Below are positions 52,622-61,914 of a stretch of DNA of 64,000 nucleotides, piece after piece. The position numbers were made by a program, and so were the translations under genes. Source of the stretch: Knoellia sinensis KCTC 19936 (GTDB lineage Bacteria > Actinomycetota > Actinomycetes > Actinomycetales > Dermatophilaceae); contig NZ_AVPJ01000007.1 in NCBI RefSeq assembly GCF_000768705.1, positions 124,001 through 188,000 of the forward strand, in the 5' to 3' direction. The notes beneath the pieces were generated by a model. The model searched no databases and had not been told where the DNA came from. It worked only from the letters and a program-made list of their open reading frames with translations. Numbering within the stretch: the first letter of the stretch is position 1; each line of letters starts with the position of its first letter.

Positions 52622-53712
52622 GCACCTCACGCGGCACGACCCGAACCAGCCGGACCAGCCGGGCATCCCGTCCGTCGTTCGCCATCGGGTCGGTCAAGGT
52701 GCGTCCCGGTCACACGCGCGAGATCGGCCTGCCGATCACCAAGCTCGTCACCGGCGCCGAGGTGAGCCTGCCGGTGCGCGTCTTCCATGGCCGTGAGCAC
52801 GGGCCAACAGTCTGGATCAACGCCGCGATCCACGGCGACGAGGTCGTCGGGGTGGAGGTCATCCGGCGGGTGCTTGCGACGCTGTCGGCCAAGACGCTGC
52901 GCGGCACCCTCATCGCGGTCCCGATCGTCAACGTGCACGGCTTCATGGCTGGTGACCGCTACCTCCCGGACCGGCGTGACCTCAACCGGTCCTTTCCGGG
53001 CTCGCACCGCGGCTCACTCGCCGGTCGCATCGCCCACCTCTTCATGAGTGAGGTCGTCGACAAGTGCGAAGTCGGGATCGACCTGCACACCGGGTCGGAC
53101 CGGCGGACCAACCTTCCCCAGGTGCGCGCCGACCTCGACGACCCGCGCACTCGCGAGCTCGCGGAGGCGTTCGGCGCCCCGATCATGCTCCACGCCAAGG
53201 TCCGTGACGGTTCATTGCGTGCCGCAGCCCGGGAGCGCGGCGCCACCGTGCTGCTCGTCGAGTCCGGCGAGGCGATGCGCTTCGACGCGTGGGCCATCGA
53301 GGCCGGCGTCGAGGGTGTCCGGCGCGTCCTGGCCGCCCTGGGCATGATCGATCCCACCGACTCGCCGCACCCGGCGCACGCCTCTGCTCCCACTCCCGCG
53401 CTGGTGAGCCGGCGCAGCGGTTGGGTCCGCTCCGGACGCAGCGGCATCGTGCACCTCGACGTCACCCTGGGTCAGCGCGTCGAGGTGGGCACCCGCCTCG
53501 GAGGGCTGAGCGACTCGTTCGGCAAGACCCTGCAACTGGTCAAGGCCGACCGCGCCGGCGTCATCATCGGGCGCACGACGGCACCCCTGGTCAACCGGGG
53601 CGACGCCCTCGTCCACATCGCCGAGATCGAGGGCGCCGAACCTCCGGGCACACCCGACCACCCCGACGCGGCCGAGGGGTTTGACGCGCTCGACGAGATC
53701 CCGGTGCTCTGA
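52618..53712 (+). CDS. AstE/aspartoacylase-family zinc hydrolase with biotinyl-like tail
   Basis: 364 aa, GTG overlapping the RimB-like stop by 4 nt. The M14-like zinc motif is INAAIHGDEVVGVEVI, with GIDLHTGSDRR and the catalytic Glu region VLLVESGEAMRFD. The last 90 residues (WVRSGRSGIVHLDVTLGQRV, LVNRGDALVHIAEIE) resemble a biotinyl/lipoyl-like barrel common in this family. It hydrolyses an N-acyl amino acid or isopeptide; the specific substrate is unknown. Adjacency suggests it processes products of the RimK-like ligase. Confidence 0.87.
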   Translation: MSTSRGTTRTSRTSRASRPSFAIGSVKVRPGHTREIGLPITKLVTGAEVSLPVRVFHGREHGPTVWINAAIHGDEVVGVEVIRRVLATLSAKTLRGTLIAVPIVNVHGFMAGDRYLPDRRDLNRSFPGSHRGSLAGRIAHLFMSEVVDKCEVGIDLHTGSDRRTNLPQVRADLDDPRTRELAEAFGAPIMLHAKVRDGSLRAAARERGATVLLVESGEAMRFDAWAIEAGVEGVRRVLAALGMIDPTDSPHPAHASAPTPALVSRRSGWVRSGRSGIVHLDVTLGQRVEVGTRLGGLSDSFGKTLQLVKADRAGVIIGRTTAPLVNRGDALVHIAEIEGAEPPGTPDHPDAAEGFDALDEIPVL

Positions 53713-53752
53713 GCCTCTGCGCTCCGCGAGCTCTGAGCCCTACGATCACAGG

Positions 53753-54511
53753 ATGGCCGAGCGCGTCCGCTTCCCGAGTTCCTCCGGCGAGATGCTCGCC
53801 GGACTGATCGATCTGCCCGAGGGCGAGTTCCGCGGGTGGGGGCTGTTCTCCCACGGGTTCACCCTGGGCAAGGACTCCCCCGCAGCCGCCAGGATCTGCA
53901 AGCAACTCGCCGCCGAGGGCGTCGGGATGCTCCGCTTCGACAACCTCGGACTCGGCGACTCCGAGGGTGAGTGGGGCAACGGCTCGTTCTCGCACAAGGT
54001 CGCGGACACCGTCGAGGCCGCCCGGTTCATGGCTGCGAGCGGCCGTCCGATCGAGATTCTCGTCGGCCACTCCTTCGGTGGCGCCGCCGTGCTCGCCGCA
54101 GCGGCCGACATCCCGGAGGCGAGAGCAGTCGTCACCGTCGGTGCACCCTTCGACCCCACGCACGTCGAGCACCAGTACGACGCCGTCGTCGAGCGGGTGC
54201 TCGCCGAGGGCGAGGCACCGGTGACGCTGGGTGGCAAGGCCCTGGTGCTGCGCAAGGCCTTCGTCGAGGACGTGCGCCGCGCGGACCTGCGCGAGCGCAT
54301 CACCCACCTGAACCGCCCCCTGCTCGTCGTGCACTCGCCGACCGACGACACCGTCGCGATCAAGAACGCGAGTGACATCTTCTTCACCGCCCGTCACCCC
54401 CGCAACTTCATCGCGCTCGAGGGCTCGGACCACTTCCTCACCACCAAGGGTCAGGCCAAGAGGGCCGCCCGCATCATCAGCGCCTGGGCCGACCAGTACC
54501 TCGTGGACTGA
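53753..54511 (+). CDS. Alpha/beta hydrolase (OsmC-associated type)
   Basis: 252 aa; TACGAT lies 6 nt before the ATG, so it is probably leaderless. RFPSSSGEMLAGLIDLPEGE and GLFSHGFTLGKDSPAAARIC are at the N-terminus; LVGHSFGGAAVLAAAADIPE has the nucleophile elbow Ser. SPTDDTVAIKNASDIF and EGSDHFLTTKG give the acid and His. Members of this subfamily sometimes pair with OsmC peroxidases; no such gene is adjacent. Confidence 0.9.
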   Translation: MAERVRFPSSSGEMLAGLIDLPEGEFRGWGLFSHGFTLGKDSPAAARICKQLAAEGVGMLRFDNLGLGDSEGEWGNGSFSHKVADTVEAARFMAASGRPIEILVGHSFGGAAVLAAAADIPEARAVVTVGAPFDPTHVEHQYDAVVERVLAEGEAPVTLGGKALVLRKAFVEDVRRADLRERITHLNRPLLVVHSPTDDTVAIKNASDIFFTARHPRNFIALEGSDHFLTTKGQAKRAARIISAWADQYLVD

Positions 54512-54543
54512 GTTCTCCGGCCGCCGCGTCAGACCGGACCCCG

Positions 54544-54560
54544 GTATGCCGTCCGCCCAC
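54544..54560 (+). repeat. Solo repeat tail with the 13-mer
   Basis: GTATGCCGTCCGCCCAC at this point matches the tail of the tandem units, without the CCAATTGG core. It lies 6 nt before the first possible start of the inositol-phosphatase gene. Confidence 0.65.
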
Positions 54561-54565
54561 CTCGT

Positions 54566-55372
54566 GTGGAAGCGTGTGTGTCCGTGGACACACAGGCAGT
54601 GCTCGACCTCATGAAGCAGGTGGCCGCCGAGGTCATCACCCCGCGATTCCGGTCGCTCGCCGACGGTGAGGTGATCGAGAAGAACCCCGGCGACCTCGTC
54701 ACGGTGGCCGACCGCGAAGCCGAGGTGCTCATCACCAAGGCGCTGAACGCGGCCTACCCCCACGCCGTCGTCCTGGGCGAGGAGGCACACTCGGCCGACT
54801 CGAGCATCCTCGAGCGCTACGCCGCGGCCGAGCACGCCTTCACCGTCGACCCGGTGGACGGCACCAAGAACTTCGTCCACGGCTCCCCCGACCACGCCGT
54901 GATGATCGCGGAGACCAAGGATGGTGAGACAACTCGCGCGTGGATCTGGCAGCCGGAGCACGAGGTCGCCTGGGTCGCCGAGCGAGGGTCCGGAGTGGAA
55001 CGCAACGGCGAACGCATGAGCCGCTCGCCCCTCGGTCAGGACGACAACCCCCGAGGCGCCACCTCGATCTGGTCCCTGCGCGGGCACGCCCTCGCGGATC
55101 TGCCTGCGCTGCAACCCAGTTGGGTCTGCTGTGGCGTCGACTACCCCAAGCTCATCGAGGGCGAGGTCGACTTCATCCTCTACAGCCGGTCCAATGCCTG
55201 GGACCACGCGCCGGGTTCGCTCATGGTCGCGGAGGCGGGCGGTCACGTGGGTCACCTCGACGGCCTCGACTACGGCCCACGGTCGACCACGCCGGGCCTC
55301 ATCGTGGCCGCGGACCGGACGACCTATGCCGCCGTCGCCCGTCGCATGCCGCAGGACGTCACCTCCCGCTGA
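54566..55372 (+). CDS. Inositol monophosphatase family protein
   Basis: 268 aa. Motifs are complete for the lithium-sensitive phosphatase family: DLVTVADREAEVLI, VLGEEAH, the metal site TVDPVDGTKNFVHG and the C-terminal WDHAPGSLMVAEAGG. Likely substrates are inositol-1-phosphate, histidinol-phosphate or PAP. GTG starts at codons 1, 5 and 7 are all possible and there is no clear ribosome site; the family alignment suggests the true N-terminus is one of the later two. It converges on the polytopic membrane protein gene with two repeats between them. Confidence 0.88.
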   Translation: MEACVSVDTQAVLDLMKQVAAEVITPRFRSLADGEVIEKNPGDLVTVADREAEVLITKALNAAYPHAVVLGEEAHSADSSILERYAAAEHAFTVDPVDGTKNFVHGSPDHAVMIAETKDGETTRAWIWQPEHEVAWVAERGSGVERNGERMSRSPLGQDDNPRGATSIWSLRGHALADLPALQPSWVCCGVDYPKLIEGEVDFILYSRSNAWDHAPGSLMVAEAGGHVGHLDGLDYGPRSTTPGLIVAADRTTYAAVARRMPQDVTSR

Positions 55373-55378
55373 GCCGGC

Positions 55379-55465
55379 GTCCCGAACCGTCCAATTGGGT
55401 GAGTTCGGTACACCACCTCCCGCTGGGCTCGCGTCCCGAACCGTCCAATTGGGTGAGTTCGGTAC
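55379..55465 (-). repeat. Two palindromic CCAATTGG repeats between convergent genes
   Basis: Two copies of CCGAACCGTCCAATTGGGTG followed by AGTTCGGTAC, starting at 55382 and 55436 (54-bp spacing, shorter than elsewhere because the 13-mer tail is missing). In these copies the outer arms CCGAAC and GTTCGG are perfectly complementary, enclosing the self-complementary CCAATTGG. They lie between stop codons at 55372 and 55494. Confidence 0.9.
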
Positions 55466-55493
55466 GGTCACCTGGCGCTGATGCTCGCCGTCC

Positions 55494-57584
55494 TCAGCCC
55501 CCAGCGACGCCGGTCCATATCTCGAGGGACAGGGGCACGAGCGCGTCCGGGCGCCGCTCCAGCAACCGATCGTCCTCAGCCACGAAGACATCGCTGACCT
55601 GGCGAACGTCGGTGGCCCCCAACGCATCCAGCTCCTCAGTGCCCTCGGCTGCGAGCAGGACCAGACGCCCACCGCCCGCCGCGACGGCTTCGTCGATCGT
55701 CGCGACGGTCGAGGCTAGCCGTGGCGGGTTCTGACGCAGGGTCCTCGTCGTGGACAGGGCGGGGTGACCGCACTGGCCGCGGACGACCTGGGGCCACTCG
55801 TTGGCGGCGCGCGAGTCGACCGACAGGACGACGTCGCCGTCCTCGAGAGAGGCGCAGACACGCTCCACCACTGCGAGTTCTCCCAGCTCGACCCGCTCGG
55901 AGCGGTGGGGCCACGTGGCCATCACGGTGGGGACGAACGTCGCCCCGACCAGGGCCACACCGGCGGCGACCGCGACGGCAACGGGAGCGCGCCGCGAGAG
56001 GTGGCGGACGGCATACGCGGCAGCCATGACGCAGAGGACGATGACGAACGGCAGGACGATGACGAGACGACGTTCGGCCCACGGGTGGTCGGGCGTGATG
56101 CCGGGACGCCACAGCGTGAAGACGGTCGAGCCGGCCGCGACGAGCAGCGGCCCCGTCCACGCCGGAAGAACCTCCCCTTCGGTCCAGCGCGACGCCGCCG
56201 TGCGGATCGCCCACGCGAGGGCGACCAGCGCGATGACGAGCGCCGGAATGCCGACCCACCACGACAGCCAGGCCACGGTCTGCTCGGCATAGGTCCGTCC
56301 GCCGTCGACCTCGAGCCCCTGACGCAGCTGCAGTCCGGCGACGACCCGCGCACCGGGATCATCGGGCGATTGGCGCACCGTCTGCCAGAGCGGGCGGCTC
56401 GCGAGGAAGAGTCCCACGGCGACAACAGCCAACCCCAGCGTGTCGGGAAGACGACGCGAAACCCCCACTGGCAGAACACCTCCGCGACGCTGCCACCACA
56501 TCAACCCGGCGGTCAGCAGCCCCATGAGCACCCCGACCCCGAGCAGCGGCACGAGGCTGGCGGCGATCGTGCCGAGGTACTGGCCCGACAACCACGCGGC
56601 CGCCAGTCCGGCGAGCACCGTCGAGATTCCGGCGCCGACGAGGGTGGCGCGCGGCCAGCGCTGGCCCTGCGCCAGGGCGAGCGCCGCCACCGGGATGAGG
56701 AGGATCGTCTCGCGCAGCCCGTCGATGCGGACGAACGCCGTGCCACCGATGAGGACGCCCGCGAGCAGGGCAGCGCGACCGACTTCCCCCCGAGCACCCT
56801 GCCGCGCTGCGACCGTCAGGGCCATGAGTCCGGCACCGAGGGTGACCAGGGCGAGGGGTTCCGAGTACGTCGACCGAGCGGTGTGGAGCACCGGGAACAG
56901 GAGCGCCACACCCGCTGCGGCGAGGGGCGACCATCGGGGTGCGCCGACCCGAGCAGTGAGAAGGCCGATCCCGAGGATGCCGATCGCCGACATGAGAGCG
57001 GGCAGGAGCATCGCCCCTGCCGGACCCCCGGCCCAGACGCCGAGCGACCAGATCGCGCCGGGGCCGATGACGAACTGTGGCTGGAGGGAGGGGTCGTCGT
57101 CGGTGCCGACCTGATAGAAGGCCGGGCTGGCCAGAGTGATCCCCTCGAGCGCGAGCACCTCGGCGCCACCCACCTCCGACGTCTCGACGGGCACGACGCG
57201 ACGGTGCGTCTCGGCCATGGAGATCGCCGACTGGAGATAGCTCGCGGAGTCCCGCCGGGGCAACACCTGCTCCGAATGCGTTGCGGCGGTCCAGATCCCG
57301 GCGCCGATGCTCACGGCGGCGAGGAGCGCTGCGGTCCAGACGGGCAACGACCGAGCCGGTATGCCGTGTGCCCACCACCCGCTCGCCCCTGCTGCGACCA
57401 GGGCCAGCGGGAACACGAGCCACGGGAACCACGCGCCGAAGCCGGCCAGCAGAACGGCCAGGAGAGACATGACCACGACCCAGGTGGCCGCGCCCAGGAC
57501 GAACGTCTGGAGCCACTGGCCGGCACCGCGCTCAAGCCTCGTCGCAGGGAGGTCGTCGTGGACGGTCGACACCGAGCGGCTCAT
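55494..57584 (-). CDS. Polytopic membrane protein, possible GT-C glycosyltransferase
   Basis: 696 aa from MSRSVSTVHD, with TAGCGT eight bases before the ATG. About 13 membrane helices between residues 28 and 560 are followed by a soluble C-terminus of about 120 residues (ERVCASLEDGDVVLSVDSRA). Residues 100-140 (VLPRRDSASYLQSAISMAET) form a loop after the first helices that contains acidic residues, as in GT-C enzymes. No family is recognised firmly. It is divergent from the TIGR03089 gene; both promoters lie in 36 bp. Confidence 0.72.
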   Translation of the reverse strand: MSRSVSTVHDDLPATRLERGAGQWLQTFVLGAATWVVVMSLLAVLLAGFGAWFPWLVFPLALVAAGASGWWAHGIPARSLPVWTAALLAAVSIGAGIWTAATHSEQVLPRRDSASYLQSAISMAETHRRVVPVETSEVGGAEVLALEGITLASPAFYQVGTDDDPSLQPQFVIGPGAIWSLGVWAGGPAGAMLLPALMSAIGILGIGLLTARVGAPRWSPLAAAGVALLFPVLHTARSTYSEPLALVTLGAGLMALTVAARQGARGEVGRAALLAGVLIGGTAFVRIDGLRETILLIPVAALALAQGQRWPRATLVGAGISTVLAGLAAAWLSGQYLGTIAASLVPLLGVGVLMGLLTAGLMWWQRRGGVLPVGVSRRLPDTLGLAVVAVGLFLASRPLWQTVRQSPDDPGARVVAGLQLRQGLEVDGGRTYAEQTVAWLSWWVGIPALVIALVALAWAIRTAASRWTEGEVLPAWTGPLLVAAGSTVFTLWRPGITPDHPWAERRLVIVLPFVIVLCVMAAAYAVRHLSRRAPVAVAVAAGVALVGATFVPTVMATWPHRSERVELGELAVVERVCASLEDGDVVLSVDSRAANEWPQVVRGQCGHPALSTTRTLRQNPPRLASTVATIDEAVAAGGGRLVLLAAEGTEELDALGATDVRQVSDVFVAEDDRLLERRPDALVPLSLEIWTGVAGG

Positions 57585-57592
57585 GGGCGCCC

Positions 57593-57614
57593 ACGCTAGC
57601 CCGGTCTCTAGGGT
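57593..57614. promoter_or_regulatory. Back-to-back -10 elements of two leaderless genes
   Basis: TAGCGT on the minus strand (57593-57598) is 8 nt from the membrane-protein ATG, and TAGGGT on the plus strand (57609-57614) is 6 nt from the TIGR03089 GTG. Only 36 bp separate the two start codons, so the -35 regions must overlap the opposite gene. Confidence 0.6.
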
Positions 57615-57620
57615 GGACCC

Positions 57621-58322
57621 GTGACCAGACCCGCCGATGTCCTGCAGCAGATGCTCCGTTCCGACTCCGCGAAGCCGCGGATCACGACCTACGACGACAC
57701 CGACGGGCCGACTCGCGGCGAGCGCATCGAGTTGTCCGCCCGGGTCCTCGGCAACTGGGTGAGCAAGGCCGCCAACGCGCTCCAGGACGAGTTCGACATC
57801 GCCCCCGGGTCGGTCGTGCACCTCGACCTGCCTCCGCACTGGCGCACCGCCTACTGGGCACTCGCGACCTGGTCAGTGGGTGGCACCGTCAGCCTCGACG
57901 ACGAGGCCGGCGACCTGCTCGTGACGACCGACGCGGATGCAGCGGCCGCCGCTGACGGTCCTGCCGTCCTCGTCACCCTCGCCGGGCTCGCCCGCGCCGC
58001 CACCGTCCCCGTCCCGCCCGGCGTCATGGACGAGGCCAAGGAGCTCAGCACCCACGGCGACCAGTTCGCCGCGTGGGAGGAGCCGGCCGACGACGACACC
58101 GCACTGATCACGGAAGGTGAGCGGACGGCATACGCGGATCTTGTTGTGCCACAGGAGAAGTCAGGCGAGCGCCGACACCTCACCACGACGAGTACGGCCG
58201 ACTTCCTCACCACCTGCCTCACCCTCTGGGCGGCCGATGGATCCGTCGTGCTCAGTCGCGGCGAGGCGCCGGCGGACGTCCTTGCGGAGCGATCACGCGT
58301 CGAGGGCGCCAACGCTCCCTGA
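57621..58322 (+). CDS. TIGR03089 family protein
   Basis: 233 aa, GTG start. The N-terminal part TYDDTDGPTRGERIELSARV and NWVSKAANALQDEFDIAPGS resembles the front end of AMP-dependent synthetases, as TIGR03089 does, without the rest of the enzyme. ATP-binding motifs are absent. Function unknown. It converges with the peptidoglycan-binding protein gene, with 2 nt between the stop codons. One 13-mer copy lies inside at 58121-58133. Confidence 0.88.
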   Translation: MTRPADVLQQMLRSDSAKPRITTYDDTDGPTRGERIELSARVLGNWVSKAANALQDEFDIAPGSVVHLDLPPHWRTAYWALATWSVGGTVSLDDEAGDLLVTTDADAAAAADGPAVLVTLAGLARAATVPVPPGVMDEAKELSTHGDQFAAWEEPADDDTALITEGERTAYADLVVPQEKSGERRHLTTTSTADFLTTCLTLWAADGSVVLSRGEAPADVLAERSRVEGANAP

Positions 58323-58324
58323 GG

Positions 58325-60151
58325 TCACATCTGCTTCTCGATCGCCTTCCACGTGAGCGTGCCGACGACACCTGTGCGGGCGAGCCTGGCCTTCTGCTGT
58401 GCCATCTTGACCGCGCCCTCGGTGCCCGGACCGAACGTGCCGTCGGCCGGGAGCCGCAGCGCCTTCTGGAGTGCGACGACGGCGTCACCCGAGGATCCGC
58501 GCTTGGCGACCGTTCCCCAGTAGGGCACGAGGGGGTGCACCTCGAGCTCGAGTCGGTTCCACACCTTGATGTTGGCAACGCCGGTGGCGGGCAGGCCCCA
58601 GCGAGTCTGGAGGGCCATGACCGCTCGCTTCGTCGCGAGGCCGAAGCTTCCGTCGACGGCGATGCCACCGAGACCGGCCTGGAGGACCCGGACGGCAGTG
58701 CCCTTGGATCCGGTCTGGAGCACCGTCGACTTGTAGGGCGTGAACTCCGTGGACAGGGCTGCGGGAGTCGCGGGAGCCGGCGCGGGCGTCGGGGGCGGAA
58801 CCGGAGGTGTCGGCGTGGTGGAGCCCTGCCCCATGAGCGCCTTCCAGGTTGCGGAAGCCACGACACCCGTGGGGTTGATGCCCTTGGACTTCTGGTAGGC
58901 GATGACCGCGGACTCGGTGCCTGGTCCGAAGGCTCCGTCCGCGGTGATCTTCAGCGCCTTCTGCAACGCGACCACGGGAGCCCCGGACGAGCCGCGCTTG
59001 AGGACGAGGTCGGCGTACTGCGCGAGCGGGTGCGGCGCGGCCGGCTTCGTGGCCTCGATGAGCGCGTTCCACGTCGAGGTCGCGACGACACCGGTCGGGC
59101 TGATGCCGTGCGCGGACTGGAACGCCTTGACCTTGGTCTCCGTCGCCGGTCCGAAGTTCCCGTCGACCGCGAGCCCCCCGAGAGCCTTCTGCAGGGCGGA
59201 CACGGCCGGGCCGGTCGAACCCTTGCGAATCGTCGTGTTGACGTAGGCGGAGAGGGGCCCGACCGCGGTGGCGTTGCGCGCGGGCACGAGCCCGAGCCCG
59301 ATCATCTTGGTCCACGTCGCGTTGTCCAGCTGACCCGTCACCGCGACGCCGTTCCGGCTCTGCCAGGACTTGAGCGTCGTCTCGGTGGCAGGCCCGAAGG
59401 AGCCGTCCTTGGCGAGGCCCAGCACGCCCTGGGCCAGCATGACGTCCTTGCCGGTGTCCCCGCGCTTGAGCAGCGGGTAGCCGCTCGCCGTGAGGACCGG
59501 CGTCGTGACCGGCACCGGGGTCCCGGCGTTGGTCGTCGGTCCGGTGTAGCGCACCGCGAGCAGGGCCTTGCCGGTCCACCACGACGTCTGCTGGTAGGCG
59601 CCATCCCAGGTGAACGAGATGTGGATGTGGTCGGTGTGCGGGGACGAGCCCGAGTAGGGCGCCCATCCGCGACCGGGGTCGTAGGCACGCCACATCTGAC
59701 GGTTCCAGATGATGTAGTTGATGCCGAGCCGCCGAGCCATGGCGCCCGGGCGACCCTCCGAGTCGGGGTTCGACAGCCAGCGCGTGATGGCGTTGCCGAG
59801 TTCGAGGCCCGCTGCGGTGTTGGCGTTGACCATCCAGTCGAGCGCACGCCCCTCACCATGCTCGAGCGCGCACCGCCGGTTGACCCCGTAGACGTGCTTG
59901 CCGTAGTGCGCGTTGAGCAACTCCGCGAAGGCCACGGGACCGGGCCTGTTGCCGTCGAGGCACCGATAGCCCTCTTGGTACTTCGGCGCGATGTCGAGCT
60001 CCGCCGGAAGCGGCTTGGTCGGTGGCGGCGGGAGCGTCGCGGCCGAGGCGATCGAGATGCCCATCGGGATCGACAGCAGGGAGACGGAGACGGCACCGAG
60101 GGCACGAACCGGTCCTCGGGTCGACGTGGGCAGCAGTGTGGCGCGCGTCAA
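58325..60151 (-). CDS. Secreted protein with VldE-like domain and five peptidoglycan-binding repeats
   Basis: 608 aa from a TTG with GAGGAGC upstream; the upstream in-frame sequence is non-coding. A signal peptide (ALGAVSVSLLSIPMGISIA, cleaved near SAA) leads to a domain of about 170 residues with HGEGRALDWMVNANTAAG and SSPHTDHIHISFTW, resembling the C-terminal domain of ARB_07466/VldE-type proteins and D,D-peptidase-like folds. Five peptidoglycan-binding (PG_binding_1) repeats follow, each containing DGxFGPATExxVKxFQ and a TGVV turn. It likely binds or trims cell wall. Confidence 0.88.
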   Translation of the reverse strand: MTRATLLPTSTRGPVRALGAVSVSLLSIPMGISIASAATLPPPPTKPLPAELDIAPKYQEGYRCLDGNRPGPVAFAELLNAHYGKHVYGVNRRCALEHGEGRALDWMVNANTAAGLELGNAITRWLSNPDSEGRPGAMARRLGINYIIWNRQMWRAYDPGRGWAPYSGSSPHTDHIHISFTWDGAYQQTSWWTGKALLAVRYTGPTTNAGTPVPVTTPVLTASGYPLLKRGDTGKDVMLAQGVLGLAKDGSFGPATETTLKSWQSRNGVAVTGQLDNATWTKMIGLGLVPARNATAVGPLSAYVNTTIRKGSTGPAVSALQKALGGLAVDGNFGPATETKVKAFQSAHGISPTGVVATSTWNALIEATKPAAPHPLAQYADLVLKRGSSGAPVVALQKALKITADGAFGPGTESAVIAYQKSKGINPTGVVASATWKALMGQGSTTPTPPVPPPTPAPAPATPAALSTEFTPYKSTVLQTGSKGTAVRVLQAGLGGIAVDGSFGLATKRAVMALQTRWGLPATGVANIKVWNRLELEVHPLVPYWGTVAKRGSSGDAVVALQKALRLPADGTFGPGTEGAVKMAQQKARLARTGVVGTLTWKAIEKQM

Positions 60152-60446
60152 CGGAAGCTCCTCAGGGGCGGGCGGTGTGGAGATGAAGTGCCATCGTGAC
60201 GTCACAAGAGTCACTTCTGGCACGTTGGCTCGACATTTGTCCCATTTGTCACAGGGGTTACGCAAGTGGAAGCGGGTGAATTACATGCATGTACTTCGTT
60301 GTACCCCGTTAACCGACGCATGATTTCCGGCAAACAGACCAGAATGCCGCAATTCTTGCTGACCATGACCGCACCCCATGTGCGGCTGGTCGTACTGGAC
60401 CCCCACCACATCGGAGCGGCCCCACCGGGTGACTAGAGTCACCGCC
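60152..60446. other. Intergenic promoter region
   Basis: 295 nt, AT-richer than the rest, between the peptidoglycan-binding protein and scoA starts. It contains the palindrome GTGACGTCAC (60196-60205), direct repeats GACATTTGTCCC/CATTTGTCAC, and TAGAGT at 60434-60439, 7 nt before the scoA ATG, a likely -10 for a leaderless transcript. No c-di-AMP (ydaO-type) riboswitch was recognised on the minus strand. No ORF is supported. Confidence 0.55.
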
Positions 60447-61229
60447 ATGGACAAGGTCGTCTCCTCTGCTTCCGCAGCCCTCGAGGACGTCCGCGACGGT
60501 GCCAGTCTGGCCGTCGGCGGATTCGGGCTCTGCGGCATACCCAGCGTTCTCATCGCCGAACTGCACGCCAAGGGGGTGCGCGACCTCGAGGTCTTCTCCA
60601 ACAACTGCGGAGTGGACGACTGGGGGCTCGGCATCCTGCTCGGAGCCCAGCAGATCCGGCGCATGGTGAGCTCCTACGTCGGCGAGAACAAGGAGTTCGC
60701 GCGCCAGTACCTCGAGGGCGAACTCGAGGTCGAGCTCACCCCGCAGGGCACCCTCGCCGAGCGCCTCCGCGCCGGCGGCGCCGGCATCGCCGCGTTCTTC
60801 ACACCGACCGGTGTCGGCAGCCAGGTCGCCGATGGCGGACTGCCCTGGAAGTATGCCGCCGACGGCAGTGTCGCTCTCGCCTCACCTCCCAAGGAGACGC
60901 GGACCTTCGCCCTCGGTGGCGAGGAGCGGACGTTCGTCCTCGAGGAGGGCATCGCCGCCGACTTCGGACTCGTGCGCGCCTGGAAGGGCGACCGGCACGG
61001 CAACCTCGTCTTCAACAAGTCCTCCCGCAACTTCAACCCCCTCTGCGCCATGTCGGGACGGATCACGATCGCCGAGGTCGAGGAGCTCGTCGAGCCGGGC
61101 GAGCTCGACCCCGACGAGATCCACCTGCCGGGCATCTACGTCCAGCGAGTCGTGCCCCTGACGCCGGAACAGGCTCAGGACAAGCGCATCGAGAAGCGCA
61201 CGGTCACGACGACCGGCGAGGAGAACTGA
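60447..61229 (+). CDS. scoA: 3-oxoacid CoA-transferase subunit A
   Basis: 260 aa, leaderless-type start with TAGAGT 7 nt upstream. [17 protein letters not shown] is the glycine-rich CoA-binding loop; [19 protein letters not shown] and [20 protein letters not shown], then [19 protein letters not shown], are conserved in SCOT alpha subunits. With the following gene it transfers CoA from succinyl-CoA to acetoacetate (ketone-body or acetoacetate use). The scoB ATG begins two bases after its stop. Confidence 0.95.
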   Translation: MDKVVSSASAALEDVRDGASLAVGGFGLCGIPSVLIAELHAKGVRDLEVFSNNCGVDDWGLGILLGAQQIRRMVSSYVGENKEFARQYLEGELEVELTPQGTLAERLRAGGAGIAAFFTPTGVGSQVADGGLPWKYAADGSVALASPPKETRTFALGGEERTFVLEEGIAADFGLVRAWKGDRHGNLVFNKSSRNFNPLCAMSGRITIAEVEELVEPGELDPDEIHLPGIYVQRVVPLTPEQAQDKRIEKRTVTTTGEEN

Positions 61230-61230
61230 C

Positions 61231-61869
61231 ATGGCACTCACCCGCGACGAGATGGCTGCGCGCGCAGCCTCCGAACTGACCGACGGCTCCTACGTGAACC
61301 TCGGCATCGGACTGCCCACGCTCGTGCCCAACTTCGTGCCGGACGACGTCGAGCTCGTCCTCCAGTCCGAGAACGGCATCCTGGGCGTCGGCGCCTACCC
61401 GACCGAGGACGCGGTCGACCCCGACCTCATCAACGCCGGCAAGGAGACCGTGACGACCCGTCGCGGCGCAAGCTACTTCGACAGCGCCACGAGCTTCGGC
61501 ATGATCCGGGGCGGCAAGGTCGACGCAGCGATCCTCGGCGCCATGCAGGTGTCCAAGGCCGGCGACATCGCCAACTGGATGATCCCCGGCAAGATGGTCA
61601 AGGGCATGGGTGGCGCGATGGACCTCGTCCACGGCGCCAAGAAGGTCATCGTCCTCATGGAGCACGTGGCCAAGGACGGCAGTCACAAGATCCTCGACGA
61701 GTGCGACCTGCCGATCACCGGCCTCGGTGTCGTCCAGCGCATCATCACCGACCTCGCCGTCATCGACATCACCGAGGACGGCCTCATCGTGCGCGAACTC
61801 GCACCCGGCGTCACCGAGGACGAGCTGCGCGAGAAGACCGGCCCCGAGCTCACCTTCGAGCTCGCCTAG
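61231..61869 (+). CDS. scoB: 3-oxoacid CoA-transferase subunit B
   Basis: 212 aa. The catalytic Glu is in [16 protein letters not shown] (about residue 50), and [20 protein letters not shown] and [20 protein letters not shown] are standard. Together with ScoA it makes a heteromeric transferase. A strong terminator follows 8 nt downstream. Confidence 0.96.
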   Translation: MALTRDEMAARAASELTDGSYVNLGIGLPTLVPNFVPDDVELVLQSENGILGVGAYPTEDAVDPDLINAGKETVTTRRGASYFDSATSFGMIRGGKVDAAILGAMQVSKAGDIANWMIPGKMVKGMGGAMDLVHGAKKVIVLMEHVAKDGSHKILDECDLPITGLGVVQRIITDLAVIDITEDGLIVRELAPGVTEDELREKTGPELTFELA

Positions 61870-61876
61870 AGCGTCC

Positions 61877-61906
61877 GCGGAGAGGGGGAACGCCGCCCCT
61901 CTCCGC
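61877..61906. terminator. Terminator hairpin between scoB and the amidase gene
   Basis: GCGGAGAGGGG and CCCCTCTCCGC form an 11-bp stem with an 8-nt loop, 8 nt past the scoB stop and 9 nt before the amidase stop. The two genes converge, so it can serve both. Confidence 0.8.
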
Positions 61907-61914
61907 AGACACTC

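Noticed and set aside
58535-60199. 554-codon plus-strand open frame
   Set aside because: Antisense of the protein with five peptidoglycan-binding repeats.
60152-60350. c-di-AMP (ydaO) riboswitch ahead of the peptidoglycan-binding protein
   Set aside because: Such riboswitches precede cell-wall hydrolase genes in actinobacteria, but the conserved paired blocks could not be found here.
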